From Ferrimonas senticii DSM 18821 (lineage in GTDB: Bacteria; Pseudomonadota; Gammaproteobacteria; Enterobacterales; Shewanellaceae), in NCBI RefSeq assembly GCF_000422665.1, contig NZ_AUGM01000004.1:310001-374000 (forward strand): a DNA stretch of 64,000 bases, in the 5' to 3' direction. The translations under genes and the position numbers were made by a program. The notes beneath the pieces are model-generated. The model ran no database searches, was not told where the DNA came from, and was given only the letters and a program-made list of their open reading frames with translations. The number at the start of each line of letters is the position of its first letter. Position 1 is the stretch's first letter. This document shows, one piece after another, positions 9,038-18,403 of this stretch.

Positions 9038-9111
9038 TCGTCTCAGCCACGTCACGACAATCACTCAGTCATCATCAACCTAGCCTGTCGTGATTGGCTA
9101 AAAATGAAAGT

Positions 9112-9136
9112 GCCCCAAGTTCTCGCTTGGGGCATT
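9112..9136 (+). terminator. Terminator between the cytochrome and LysR genes
   Basis: TGCCCCAAG-TTCTCG-CTTGGGGCA followed by TTTTTG. It ends the flavocytochrome operon and, on the other strand, may also stop the LysR transcript. Confidence 0.85.
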
Positions 9137-9154
9137 TTTGCTTCTAAAGATGCA

Positions 9155-10105
9155 CTACAGCAGCGCGCTGGCGCTGGCAACAATCCGCTGGGCTTTACGC
9201 TGCATCGCTTCAATCACATATTGGGCCGCCGCAGGTTGGGTGCGCCCCTTCAGTGACACCATGCCAAAATTGGCTTCGATAGGCTCAAGATCGGTCACCT
9301 TCAAAATGCCGAGCTTGCCCTCATTGAGTGCGTCATAGACGCTCGAGAGTGGCGTTAGTGCGATCAACTGGCTATCAAACAGCGCCGGCTTTACGGTAAC
9401 GAACTGGTCAAAACGGATCAGCCGCCGCCCAGAGACCATGCTACCTAAGGTTAGCCCCGGAATATGATGCTCAAGAAACTGATCTGGCATGGTTCGCGGC
9501 AGTGCCAACGGGTATTGCTGTAAGTCGTGAAATTTCAGCTCAGCCCGCGCCAGTAACGGATGCTGCGGGTTACAGCACAACAACACCGGTTGCGCTGCTA
9601 ACCGAGTAACTTGCAGATCTTGGCGTTGTATCAGCCCGGTACCGACCACCTCATCGACCATAAAATTCAGTTCACCAGACAGCAGTCGCCGCAGCGAACG
9701 CTGCCAATTGTCGATTCTAAGTTCGAGATTCAAGGTCGGATGGCGCCGAGTCAGTTCGCCAATCACAGGTCCCATTAAGGTTTGCGCCGGAATGGCACTG
9801 GCACCAATTGCCAACTCACTCCAATCGCCACTGTGCATCAACTCTAACTCCATCCCCAGTTGCCGCACATCGCGCAAGATCCGCTCACCGTGGCGCAATA
9901 CCGACTCGCCATAGGGGGTCAGACTGACCGCCCCTTGCTGGCGGTCCAGTAACGGCGCTTCTAACAGTTCCTCCATCCGCTGAATGCTGCGGCTCAAACT
10001 GGGCTGACTCAAATGCAACGCCTCCGCAGCGGCGCTAAAACTGCCTTTACGGCACAGCATCTGAAAGTGGCGCAGGTGCCGAAGTTCCATGGTGTTGGTG
10101 CGCAT
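9155..10105 (-). CDS. LysR-family transcriptional regulator
   Basis: A 316-residue regulator with an N-terminal winged HTH (MELRHLRHF..GSFSAAAEALHLSQPSLSRSI) and a periplasmic-binding-protein-like effector domain from about residue 100. The ATG at 10105 has AAGGAAAT 6-8 bases upstream and is preferred to the upstream ATG at 10150; the family-typical MELRH start lies five codons further in. It is convergent with the flavocytochrome operon, not divergent, so control of that operon is plausible but not implied by layout. No T-N11-A site was assigned. Confidence 0.88.
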   Translation of the reverse strand: MRTNTMELRHLRHFQMLCRKGSFSAAAEALHLSQPSLSRSIQRMEELLEAPLLDRQQGAVSLTPYGESVLRHGERILRDVRQLGMELELMHSGDWSELAIGASAIPAQTLMGPVIGELTRRHPTLNLELRIDNWQRSLRRLLSGELNFMVDEVVGTGLIQRQDLQVTRLAAQPVLLCCNPQHPLLARAELKFHDLQQYPLALPRTMPDQFLEHHIPGLTLGSMVSGRRLIRFDQFVTVKPALFDSQLIALTPLSSVYDALNEGKLGILKVTDLEPIEANFGMVSLKGRTQPAAAQYVIEAMQRKAQRIVASASALL

Positions 10106-10542
10106 AACATTTCCTTTGCAGCGAATAAATACGACGCCATAGATAGCCAAATTGCATTCAACCCAACGCCTTTATGAGTACGTTACCGATCAACCAAGTT
10201 CGCTGCAAACCTCCACGTTTCAGCCAAAGCTGTGGTTTATCAACAGCAAACCAGCAGGTGATGTCACGACAACTGACAACACTGGTAAGCCAAAGGGAAA
10301 AATCAGCCGGCAACAGAGGCATAAGCCAGTCATGCTTTTTATGCATACACAGTCGGCAAAGTTTGCATTGGAACGTATTAAAAAGATGACGCAACATCAG
10401 CCAAGGGCCGTGATTCTGTACGCCGAACACAGCAAAGCACCGCTTTGGCCAGCACGCCCCCATCCCGCAGTTGCCTCTTTGGGGTAGGGAAACCGCCACT
10501 TTCGGACCAAGGACCGCCCCATTTGGGGCTTTGAGGTTATAA
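10106..10542. promoter_or_regulatory. Intergenic region upstream of the subtilase
   Basis: About 440 bp without a credible gene. A small hairpin GCCCC-ATTT-GGGGC (10516-10529) sits directly before the GAGG ribosome binding site of the protease gene and could affect its translation. Otherwise nothing recognised. Confidence 0.45.
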
Positions 10543-13500
10543 ATGCAACTAAAAAAAGCGACCATCATGACACTGACGGCGCTGTATGCTGCGGGAATGG
10601 GCTCGGCCCACGCCTCGGCCAACAGCCACAGTGCCAATATAAGCGCCGACTCTTTGCTGCAACTGCATGCCAGCGACGCCCAACTTAATCACAACCGCAT
10701 CGTTCGCCAACAGCCCGGCATGACCCTGCAACAACGGCCCGGCTCTATCGGCCTAAACGTTCACCGCAGTATCGCCGCCAGCAGCACCAAAGTGCCGTTT
10801 GAATGGGAAGCCGATATCAACGGTGAACAGACCTACATCGTGCAACTGACCGACGCCCCAGTGGCACTCTATCAGGGCGAGCGCCATGGCTTTGCGGCCA
10901 CCGCAGTGCGCGCGCAGAAGCAATTTAGCCGTGGCGCCAGCAGCGCCAATCTGCACCCACAAAATCCAGTGGTCGCCAGCTACCGCAGCTTTTTGGGCAA
11001 TCAGCAAGACGGTGCATTAAACCAAATTAGCCAAGTTGCCCCTGCCGCCAAAGTGACCCGCCGCTTTACTATGGCACTGAACGGCATGAGCATGCGTCTA
11101 AGCCAAGATGAAGCCGCCAAAGTGGCCGAACTGCCCGGCGTCAAAGCGGTGACTCGCGCCAAAACATATCAACTGTTTACCGATGTTGGCCCCAAACACA
11201 TTGGCGCTGATCAGCTATGGCAAGGGATCGGGGTGCCCAGCAGTAACACCGTCTTTGGTGAAGGTATTATCGCTGGGATCTTGGATACCGGCATCAACAC
11301 CGATCACCCCTCCTTCGCTGCAATTGCCGGCGATGGCTATCAACACATCAATCCCTTTGGCAGCGGTAACTTTGTCGGCGACTGTGCCATCGCCGAATAC
11401 GCCAGCCTATGTAACGACAAGCTGATTGGAGTGCGCTCCTATGAGGTGATCACCGACAGCTATAAGGATCCAGGGTTCCAGCCAGAGGTACCTGAGTGGG
11501 AAGTCGATTACCTGCGACCGCCAACCGGCGAGGATTACAACGGTCACGGCTCGCACACCGCCGCCACCGTTGCCGGCAATCTGTTGTTTGATGTGCCCTA
11601 CAAACTGCCAAGCCTTGGAGTCAGCGGCGATGGCTTCGACACCGACTTGGTGTTTCCAGAGGTATCCGGGGTCGCACCACGGGCCAATATCATCTCCTAT
11701 CAAGTCTGTTTTGCCGGTGGCTCCGGCGATCTGTATGCCGGTTGTCCAGGGGATGCCCTGTTGGCGGCCGTCGAAGATGCCATCAGTGATGGCGTTGATG
11801 TGATCAACTTCTCCATCGGTGGTTTGGAGAGCCTGCCTTGGCACAGCGCCCTAGAGATGGCCTTCCTAGCCGCCCGTGAGGCCGGCATTTCCGTGGCAGC
11901 CTCTGCCGGTAACTGGGGCACCGCCGGTCCCTCGTTGATTGACCACGTTTCACCGTGGCTAACCTCAGTTGCCGCTAGCACCCATGGCCGCGAAATCACT
12001 GCAACCGATGGCAGCTTAGGCAGCTTTACCGGTGAAGGTGCACCCGCGCAAATCATCGGTAAAGGGGTAACCGGTGACTTTACTGGCACGCTCGTTAACG
12101 CCGCCGACTTCGATGACATTGAGGCCGGCATGCCCGGCGATGGCATGTGTTTACAACCCTTTGCCGATGCCACCTTCAGTGCCGATCAAATTGTTCTGTG
12201 TAAGCGCGGAGAGATCGCCCGCGTTGCTAAAGGCACCCACGTTGCCGCTGGCGGCGCCGGTGCAGTGGTGCTATACAATGCCGTCGCCTACGACGATGGC
12301 CAAGGTGGCAATAGCCTAAATCTCAACCCATTCCCAATCCCGGGGTTGCATGTTGATTACTACGCTGGCCAAGAGTTGGTAAGCTGGCTGGAAAACAGCG
12401 AAGTCGCACCACAGGCAACCATCACCGCGTCCGAGGTGATCACTCAAGCACGCGATGCCGACGTACTGGCAAATTTCTCTAGCCGCGGTCCTAGCCGTAC
12501 CAATCCCGATACCATGGTGCCCAATGTCTCAGCCCCAGGGGTAAACGTATTTGCCGCCTACGCTGACGACATGCCATTTACCCAATATCCGGCGCCAACC
12601 GACTATGCGGCCATCAGTGGCACTTCAATGTCTGGCCCGCATGTGGCCGGCGCCATGGCGCTGCTTAGCCAAGCCCACCCAGACTGGACTCCAGCGCAGA
12701 TCCAATCGGCTCTGATGACCACCGCCTTGCCGGGTAAGTCCTACGACTTTAGCTACCCACCACAACTGGTTGATGCCAGCTTCTATGAGATGGGCAGCGG
12801 CGTAATTAACGTTGCCCGCGCCGTTAAAGCCGGACTGCTGCTGGATGAAAGCGGTGATAACTACCGGGCGGCGAACCCTGCCGAGGGTGGCGATGTAACC
12901 GCCCTGAACGTGCCTTATCTGGCCAATAGCGAATGCGCCGGCAGCTGTACTTGGATGCGAACCTTTACCGCGACTGAAACTGGCAGTTGGCAAGTGACTG
13001 CTGAAGAGTTGCAGGTCGATGGCACCGAATTCCTTGAACTTGAAGTCTACCCAAGTGAATTCACCTTGGCCGCAGGTGAAAGCCAAAGCATCATGGTGAC
13101 CGCCAAGATCATGGACGTTGAAAGCGTATTTGCCACCTCCTCCTCGGTCGAGGTCTTTGGCAAGGTACACCTAACGCCAGATAACGCCGCGCTGCCAAAC
13201 CAATACTTGCCAGTGATGGCTCGCTTTGCCGGTGATGCGTTACCCGCCATTGTTAGCGGTGATATCCATCGCGACAGCGGCAGCATGTTAACCCCAGCGC
13301 TGCAGACTCGTCAGATCGCTGAACTTGGTGTAAAAGTCAGTGGCCTGACTGCGGGCACCGACTACCACTATCAACTGTCAAAAGCGGTTGATTACAGCTT
13401 CCGCGAGCCAGAAACGCTGATCAACAATCCTGGCATCGCCATCGAATTCTTCGATGTACCGGAAGGTACCCGCCGCCTAGTCTGGGAGATCAAGCACGAA

Positions 13501-15480
13501 GATAAGGCGGTTAAGAGCCAGCTGGATATCGGCATGGATCTTGATGAAGATGGCATGGTCGATTGGTTTGACGAAGCGATCTGTTACTCCTTTACCGATC
13601 TGAACGACTACTGTGCCATTAATGATCCTCGTCCAGGCCGCTACTGGGCAGTAATTGGCAACTACAAAGACGTTTGGGGCGATGCCGAAGACAGCAAAGA
13701 CAACATCACCATGTCGTTGGCTTTGGTTGGCAGCGACGACAATAGCAGCCTCACCGTGTCAGGCCCGAGCAGCACCGATGGCTTAACCCCATATCACTTG
13801 CAGATGGACTGGGATCTCGACGCACCAGAACTCGACCAGCGCTACTACGGCGTAGTCGAAGTGGGTAATACCCCAGAAAACATCGGCAACGTCGGCATGA
13901 TGGCAGTTAACCTGACCTATGTAGGCGACGATCTGGCGGTGGCGGCTGACCGTCAGCAAGTTGGCGAAGGCGACACCGTTGAGTTTGCCATCACTATGGC
14001 ACCAAACCTGTTGGGGCTAGAGCGCAGCGTTGATCTGCAAATGCAGTTAAGCGATGGCCTAACCCTGCTGCCTGAAACCTTAAGCATCATCAGCAACAAC
14101 AACGATCTGGCCGGCGACGCCGAGATTGACGGCAACCGCATCAGCTTGGCCGCCACCCAGATCGCCAGTAACGCCATCACCCGCAGCTATTCGTTTAGCA
14201 CCAGTGACAACGATCCGATGTGCCGGATCCCAGTTGGTGATGACCCCTTCTATTTGGATCTGTTTGATGTCGCCGGCTTTGAGCCAAGCCCAGAGATCTT
14301 CGGCCCAGTAAACCGTATGGCATGGATGAGCCTCAGTGACTTTGGTTTGGATGCTATCCCACTGTACGGCAACATCGAGTACATGGAGCGTGACATCCTG
14401 CAAGTGTCGCCTGGCGGCTTTATTCAGTTGGATTCGCTGCCGCTGTTCTGGCCGGCACACTACCCAATGGACGCTGACTTCTTCCCAGATACTGTGGTTG
14501 GACCGCTATGGCGTGGTGACGGCGTGATTGAAGAGCCGATGCACGACTACGTCAACGAGGAAACCCATGGGGTAACCATGGCGACCACCACCGATCGTCG
14601 CTACCTGATCGTCGAATGGGACAATATGAAGCAAGGCCCGGCGTTCTTTATCAACGACAACCCCGATCCAGACGCCCGTTACAGCTTCGAATTATTCGCC
14701 TCAACCGAACTTAACTTTGCTCCAGGTGAACATGAGTTCGTGTTCGCTTACGACAAGATGGTTGGCGACAAGGGGCACCTTGGCTCAATCGGTCTGCATG
14801 GCTACTACGGCCCTCGCGGCACCTTTGGTCCGGCTTACGGTTACCTCGGTGAAAGCTACGCCTTTAACGACGTTGATGAGCGCGTCGCCGAAGGGATGGT
14901 GCTGTGTGCCAACTATCACGGTCCCGAGCAATCGGCCATTGAAGTGCGTTTCCAAGCCTACAGCGGCGCCAACGCCGTTGGCCAAGCGCAGCAACTGGAA
15001 GTCACCAGCAGCTACGATGGCAACAGCCTGACCAAGGTGGTGCAATTGGCCTCGCCATCCAACCTAACCATGTCACCACTGAGCGACATGAGCGTTGGCG
15101 AAAACCAAGCCATCAGCTTTGATGTGCTGCTGCGCGATCGCGATAACAGCGCTAATGGCCTGATGGTGGAGGCTGAGCACATCAATGCCACGATCGACGG
15201 CATGACAGTAACGTTGACCCCGGAACAAGATTGGCATGGCGACACCACCGTGACCGTGACCGGTTACGATCTGGCATTTCCCAACGATGCAATCAGCCAA
15301 CAGTTTACCCTGACTGTTATCTCTGACGGCCAAGACCCTGCGCCACCAACCAATCCTGGTAGTGGCAGTGGTGAGGAGCCTGATGATGTTAGCGACGACA
15401 ACAGCGGCGACTCTGGTAGCGTTGGCATCGTTGCCCTGATGCTGCTGATGCTGCTCAGCTGGCGTCGCCGTCAAGCCTAA
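10543..15480 (+). CDS. Large secreted S8 (subtilisin-like) serine protease with C-terminal GlyGly-CTERM-like sorting signal
   Basis: A 1645-residue exported protease. Order: signal peptide (about 1-26); I9-type propeptide (about 95-215, YIVQLTDAP..); catalytic domain with Asp248 (GILDTGI), His335 (NGHGSH) and Ser695 (ISGTSMSGPHVAGA); a PA domain inserted between His and Ser (about 500-615); fibronectin-like and Ig-like beta domains filling roughly 780-1580; a Ser/Gly/Asp-rich linker; then a final hydrophobic helix ending WRRRQA. That tail (SGSVG, hydrophobic, Arg cluster) fits GlyGly-CTERM, a rhombosortase-processed surface signal. GAGG lies 9 bases before the ATG. It probably feeds on extracellular protein. 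Confidence 0.92.
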   Translation: MQLKKATIMTLTALYAAGMGSAHASANSHSANISADSLLQLHASDAQLNHNRIVRQQPGMTLQQRPGSIGLNVHRSIAASSTKVPFEWEADINGEQTYIVQLTDAPVALYQGERHGFAATAVRAQKQFSRGASSANLHPQNPVVASYRSFLGNQQDGALNQISQVAPAAKVTRRFTMALNGMSMRLSQDEAAKVAELPGVKAVTRAKTYQLFTDVGPKHIGADQLWQGIGVPSSNTVFGEGIIAGILDTGINTDHPSFAAIAGDGYQHINPFGSGNFVGDCAIAEYASLCNDKLIGVRSYEVITDSYKDPGFQPEVPEWEVDYLRPPTGEDYNGHGSHTAATVAGNLLFDVPYKLPSLGVSGDGFDTDLVFPEVSGVAPRANIISYQVCFAGGSGDLYAGCPGDALLAAVEDAISDGVDVINFSIGGLESLPWHSALEMAFLAAREAGISVAASAGNWGTAGPSLIDHVSPWLTSVAASTHGREITATDGSLGSFTGEGAPAQIIGKGVTGDFTGTLVNAADFDDIEAGMPGDGMCLQPFADATFSADQIVLCKRGEIARVAKGTHVAAGGAGAVVLYNAVAYDDGQGGNSLNLNPFPIPGLHVDYYAGQELVSWLENSEVAPQATITASEVITQARDADVLANFSSRGPSRTNPDTMVPNVSAPGVNVFAAYADDMPFTQYPAPTDYAAISGTSMSGPHVAGAMALLSQAHPDWTPAQIQSALMTTALPGKSYDFSYPPQLVDASFYEMGSGVINVARAVKAGLLLDESGDNYRAANPAEGGDVTALNVPYLANSECAGSCTWMRTFTATETGSWQVTAEELQVDGTEFLELEVYPSEFTLAAGESQSIMVTAKIMDVESVFATSSSVEVFGKVHLTPDNAALPNQYLPVMARFAGDALPAIVSGDIHRDSGSMLTPALQTRQIAELGVKVSGLTAGTDYHYQLSKAVDYSFREPETLINNPGIAIEFFDVPEGTRRLVWEIKHEDKAVKSQLDIGMDLDEDGMVDWFDEAICYSFTDLNDYCAINDPRPGRYWAVIGNYKDVWGDAEDSKDNITMSLALVGSDDNSSLTVSGPSSTDGLTPYHLQMDWDLDAPELDQRYYGVVEVGNTPENIGNVGMMAVNLTYVGDDLAVAADRQQVGEGDTVEFAITMAPNLLGLERSVDLQMQLSDGLTLLPETLSIISNNNDLAGDAEIDGNRISLAATQIASNAITRSYSFSTSDNDPMCRIPVGDDPFYLDLFDVAGFEPSPEIFGPVNRMAWMSLSDFGLDAIPLYGNIEYMERDILQVSPGGFIQLDSLPLFWPAHYPMDADFFPDTVVGPLWRGDGVIEEPMHDYVNEETHGVTMATTTDRRYLIVEWDNMKQGPAFFINDNPDPDARYSFELFASTELNFAPGEHEFVFAYDKMVGDKGHLGSIGLHGYYGPRGTFGPAYGYLGESYAFNDVDERVAEGMVLCANYHGPEQSAIEVRFQAYSGANAVGQAQQLEVTSSYDGNSLTKVVQLASPSNLTMSPLSDMSVGENQAISFDVLLRDRDNSANGLMVEAEHINATIDGMTVTLTPEQDWHGDTTVTVTGYDLAFPNDAISQQFTLTVISDGQDPAPPTNPGSGSGEEPDDVSDDNSGDSGSVGIVALMLLMLLSWRRRQA

Positions 15481-15502
15481 TTACCCAAGCAACATCGACC
15501 AA

Positions 15503-15530
15503 GGCCTAGCGTTCGCGCTAGGCCTTTTTC
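15503..15530 (+). terminator. Terminator of the subtilase gene
   Basis: GGCCTAGCG-TTC-GCGCTAGGCC followed by TTTTTC, 22 bp after the stop codon. Confidence 0.9.
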
Positions 15531-15543
15531 GTTTCAAGAAGAT

Positions 15544-15587
15544 AAAAAAAGGGTCGCCGACAAAGGAGGAGCAAATTCGGCGACCCT
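15544..15587 (-). terminator. Terminator of the small secreted protein gene
   Basis: On the minus strand GGGTCGCCGA and TCGGCGACCC pair around a 16-base loop and are followed by TTTTTTTA. Confidence 0.8.
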
Positions 15588-15613
15588 TAAGGGGCTGGTA
15601 AATCGCAGTAGCA

Positions 15614-16030
15614 CTAGAAATACAGCGGTAATAGCCCGGAGCTACGCTGTACGCCGTTACACACGACTTGGACTACTGCCCCCAGATCTGTCGCTGGGGA
15701 TTGCTGAAATACTTGGCATTGCTGCTGTTGTGGTTGCTGATTGACGGTGATCTGTACCTGCGCCAGATCACTGACCTGATAATCAAACTTAAACGGCTGT
15801 GGGGTTGGGGTAATTTCAAAACGCTGCACCGCCAACAGTTGCTGTTGCTGCGACAGTTGCAAGATGACGCTGCCAGCCGAACCGTAAATGATACCTCCAG
15901 GTTGAATTGGCGCCGTCGCAGCTTGCAGTGCCAGCGTGCTCGAAAACACCCCAGCGGCAACGCCAGCAATCAGCACCGCTGGCACAATTTGCGCGGAGAT
16001 AATTTGCGCAAGTCTCGCTGAATTTTGCAT
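15614..16030 (-). CDS. Small exported protein, unknown
   Basis: A 138-residue protein with an N-terminal hydrophobic signal (about 10-37) and a Gln-rich mature part predicted to be beta-strand-rich, with two cysteines (QQCQVF and VVCNGV) that could form a disulfide. The ATG at 16030 is preferred to the one at 16042 because GGAGAG lies 6 bases before it. It is the gene next to a tethered winged-helix regulator in the same orientation, 125 bp downstream of it. No family recognised. Confidence 0.6.
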   Translation of the reverse strand: MQNSARLAQIISAQIVPAVLIAGVAAGVFSSTLALQAATAPIQPGGIIYGSAGSVILQLSQQQQLLAVQRFEITPTPQPFKFDYQVSDLAQVQITVNQQPQQQQCQVFQQSPATDLGAVVQVVCNGVQRSSGLLPLYF

Positions 16031-16154
16031 TGCTCTCTCCATCGACCCGACTTACATGCATGACGTTGCACTGAAACTGCCTTAGTGGCTAAAAATAGCC
16101 ATTGAACCCCTTTGAATAATTTTGAAGCTTATGTTTTTCAATAACTTAGACTTG

Positions 16155-17081
16155 CTATAATTGCAGCGGCAGGTGACCGCTTAGCAGTTGGTAAAGTTGC
16201 TCCGCTTCCACCGCAACCCCTTGTGCGCCATGTTGCTGGAGCAGTCGTCGCTGCTCGGCAGAGGGCAAAATGGTGTACATCAGATAGGGGGTATCATTGC
16301 CGCGCTGGCGTAGGGTTTGTACCAGCTTTAACCCTGCTAATGGCTCATCGGCACGACCCATATCGGAGATGATGGCGTCGTAGTGATACATCGACAGCAG
16401 CATCAATGCCTCATGGCTGTTGGTGGTGGTATATACCGCGACTCGCTGCTGCTGCAGAAAATGCACTTCATTAAGGTTATTTTGTGGATGATCATCGACC
16501 CATAAGATCCGGCCGATAGGATTAACCGGTTCGCCCAACTGCAACCGCTGCGGTGGCTGCAGCCACTGCCACAACAGCAACGCCAAAGCGACCGACAACA
16601 ACGCCGACAGCAGCCAGCCCCAGCGCAACAACCACGGTAACTTTGGCGTTAACGAAGCTGGCGTTGCCGACGCAGGCACGGTAGCGGCGGGCGCTGCAAC
16701 ATCCGGAATAGCAACGGCAGTAGCGGCAACCGTACGCTCAGAATGGGCAGGTTTAACCGAAGCCTGCTGCAACTGCTGCTGAGCCGTTACCGACAACCGA
16801 TAACCGCGACCATGAACGGTTTGAATCAAGACAAATTCAAGGCCGGCCTGCTTAACCAATTTGCGGGTATCTGATACCAAGCGCGACACCGACCAATCGC
16901 TAACGACGGTATCGGGCCATAACTGCGCTAAGATACTGGCATTAGTGACCGGCTCTGGCGCCGCTTCAATTAGCATTATCAGCAGCCCCACTTGCCGTGG
17001 CTCGGTGCTGATCAGTTGGCCATCACAAGACAAACTGCGTTGTTGCCCATCCACCACAACTTGGCCAATCCGATACTCCAT
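16155..17081 (-). CDS. Membrane-tethered winged-helix regulator with C-terminal receiver-like domain
   Basis: A 308-residue CadC/ToxR-type architecture: OmpR-like winged HTH (about 5-97, ending HGRGYRLS), an Ala/Pro-rich linker, one membrane helix (about 150-172), then a domain that looks like a response-regulator receiver (ILWVDD with D196/D197, AIISDM with D240, LMYT). The conserved receiver lysine is not found. With one membrane span and Lys/Arg on the N-side, the receiver-like domain would be in the periplasm, where no phosphodonor is expected. The start at 17081 (MEYRIG) fits the winged-helix family; the upstream ATG at 17120 has no ribosome binding site. Confidence 0.82.
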   Translation of the reverse strand: MEYRIGQVVVDGQQRSLSCDGQLISTEPRQVGLLIMLIEAAPEPVTNASILAQLWPDTVVSDWSVSRLVSDTRKLVKQAGLEFVLIQTVHGRGYRLSVTAQQQLQQASVKPAHSERTVAATAVAIPDVAAPAATVPASATPASLTPKLPWLLRWGWLLSALLSVALALLLWQWLQPPQRLQLGEPVNPIGRILWVDDHPQNNLNEVHFLQQQRVAVYTTTNSHEALMLLSMYHYDAIISDMGRADEPLAGLKLVQTLRQRGNDTPYLMYTILPSAEQRRLLQQHGAQGVAVEAEQLYQLLSGHLPLQL

Positions 17082-17224
17082 GGTGTTGGCGATATCCTTA
17101 TCAATACACACACAAAGCACATGGTTACACTAGTGGCTTTATTGGCGCAAGTGGCCAAAGAGCGAATACTCAAAAAATACCAATTAAGAGCTAATTGCTA
17201 TATTGCTCAGTAAGTTGCAACCAT

Positions 17225-17965
17225 TCACCCAGTGGCATGCTGCAAACAGTAAAGGCACTTGTCTTGTTGCTGCTGTTCTAACTGATTAAGGTACATGTAA
17301 CAGCGCATCCCCATCTTTTCAAACGCGCTGTAGCTCACTTCACTGTTCCACTGGTAGCCTTTAAATAGATGGGTTAACTGGTTAAAAACCTTGGTACGTT
17401 CTTCATCAATAAACTGGGTATCGATCAACCCACACTCCAACGCATTTAAGCAACCACTTAGGAAAAAAGTTACCGACTGAGTCAGGTAAAGGATCTCTTC
17501 ATCGCTGGCAACCAGATCGCCATTGCTGACCAGATCTCGAATGCCTTGGTTAATGTAACGCCAAAAGTTATCGATCTTCTGTTTAAACAAACGCACCTTG
17601 CGCTCGTCGGCCATCTTCCACACTCGTGAATTCACCGACACTTGCCGCACCAGCAAAAATGCCGGGTACTTATGCGCCATCTCAAAACTGAGCACGATCG
17701 GCAATAAAAACCGCTCAATCAGCGTCATGTTGGGGTATTGCGCTTCAATCGCCGCGAAATGATTGGAGGTCGCATTGCGTAAAAATAAGCACACCAACAG
17801 ATCCTCTTTGCCCTTAAAGCGCTTATAGAAGGTGGTGGTCGATTGGTTGGATTCGGCGATCACACTGGAAACGTTAAACGACAACAAGCCATAGTTCTCG
17901 ATATGGTGTTCAGCCACGTCCAAGATTTGGCTTGCTCGTTGTAAGTTGACTCGTTCACAGGGCAT
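17225..17965 (-). CDS. TetR-family transcriptional regulator
   Basis: A 246-residue repressor-type protein: N-terminal HTH (about 10-60, ending TTTFYKRFKGKEDLL) and an all-helical ligand domain. AGGAA precedes the ATG by 6 bases. The C-terminus has CxxC (KCLYC), unusual for TetR proteins and possibly metal- or redox-responsive; that is inference. It is divergent from the DMSP-lyase-like cupin gene across a 438-bp gap and is the obvious candidate to control it. Confidence 0.88.
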   Translation of the reverse strand: MPCERVNLQRASQILDVAEHHIENYGLLSFNVSSVIAESNQSTTTFYKRFKGKEDLLVCLFLRNATSNHFAAIEAQYPNMTLIERFLLPIVLSFEMAHKYPAFLLVRQVSVNSRVWKMADERKVRLFKQKIDNFWRYINQGIRDLVSNGDLVASDEEILYLTQSVTFFLSGCLNALECGLIDTQFIDEERTKVFNQLTHLFKGYQWNSEVSYSAFEKMGMRCYMYLNQLEQQQQDKCLYCLQHATG

Positions 17966-18403
17966 CGCGGATTCCTACTTATTCGCTGCTTTAGCGCTGC
18001 AGAATAGGCAACTTTGAACCCGATTACTGTGATGGCTTTCGGCTTTAGCCACTAGCGATTACGACCTAGAAACCGATTTTACTGAATCAATCTTCAGAAA
18101 TGACGACGGCTGCAGCAATTGCCAAAAAATATTATTTTTGAACTGGGCAGCCCATCGAAAAAACTTCGTTCACGGCCTCTCGTGATTGCCAATCGGCAGA
18201 TCACAGTTCCTTGGCGATCATGACAAATAAACTTCACTATCCGCTGAATGTGGCTCACAAGTGGCAACTCTATCTATAAAGTTATTTTGCTAAAGCGCCA
18301 CAGTTGCCACGGCTTCACTGTTTTATCGTCGTTTCATCCAAGCGCTTGTTGATGCTCCTGCGATTACCGAGCAAGCGCACGCAAACACCAAAGAGAATGT
18401 CAG
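17966..18403. promoter_or_regulatory. Divergent control region of the TetR and cupin genes
   Basis: 438 bp with no gene. It should contain the promoters of both flanking genes and the TetR operator. Short dyads are present (for example TGCCAATCGGCA near 18189) but none is repeated, so no operator is assigned. Confidence 0.5.

Noticed and set aside
10152-10487. 111-codon ORF upstream of the subtilase
   Set aside because: No motif, signal or ribosome binding site; overlaps the LysR promoter region.
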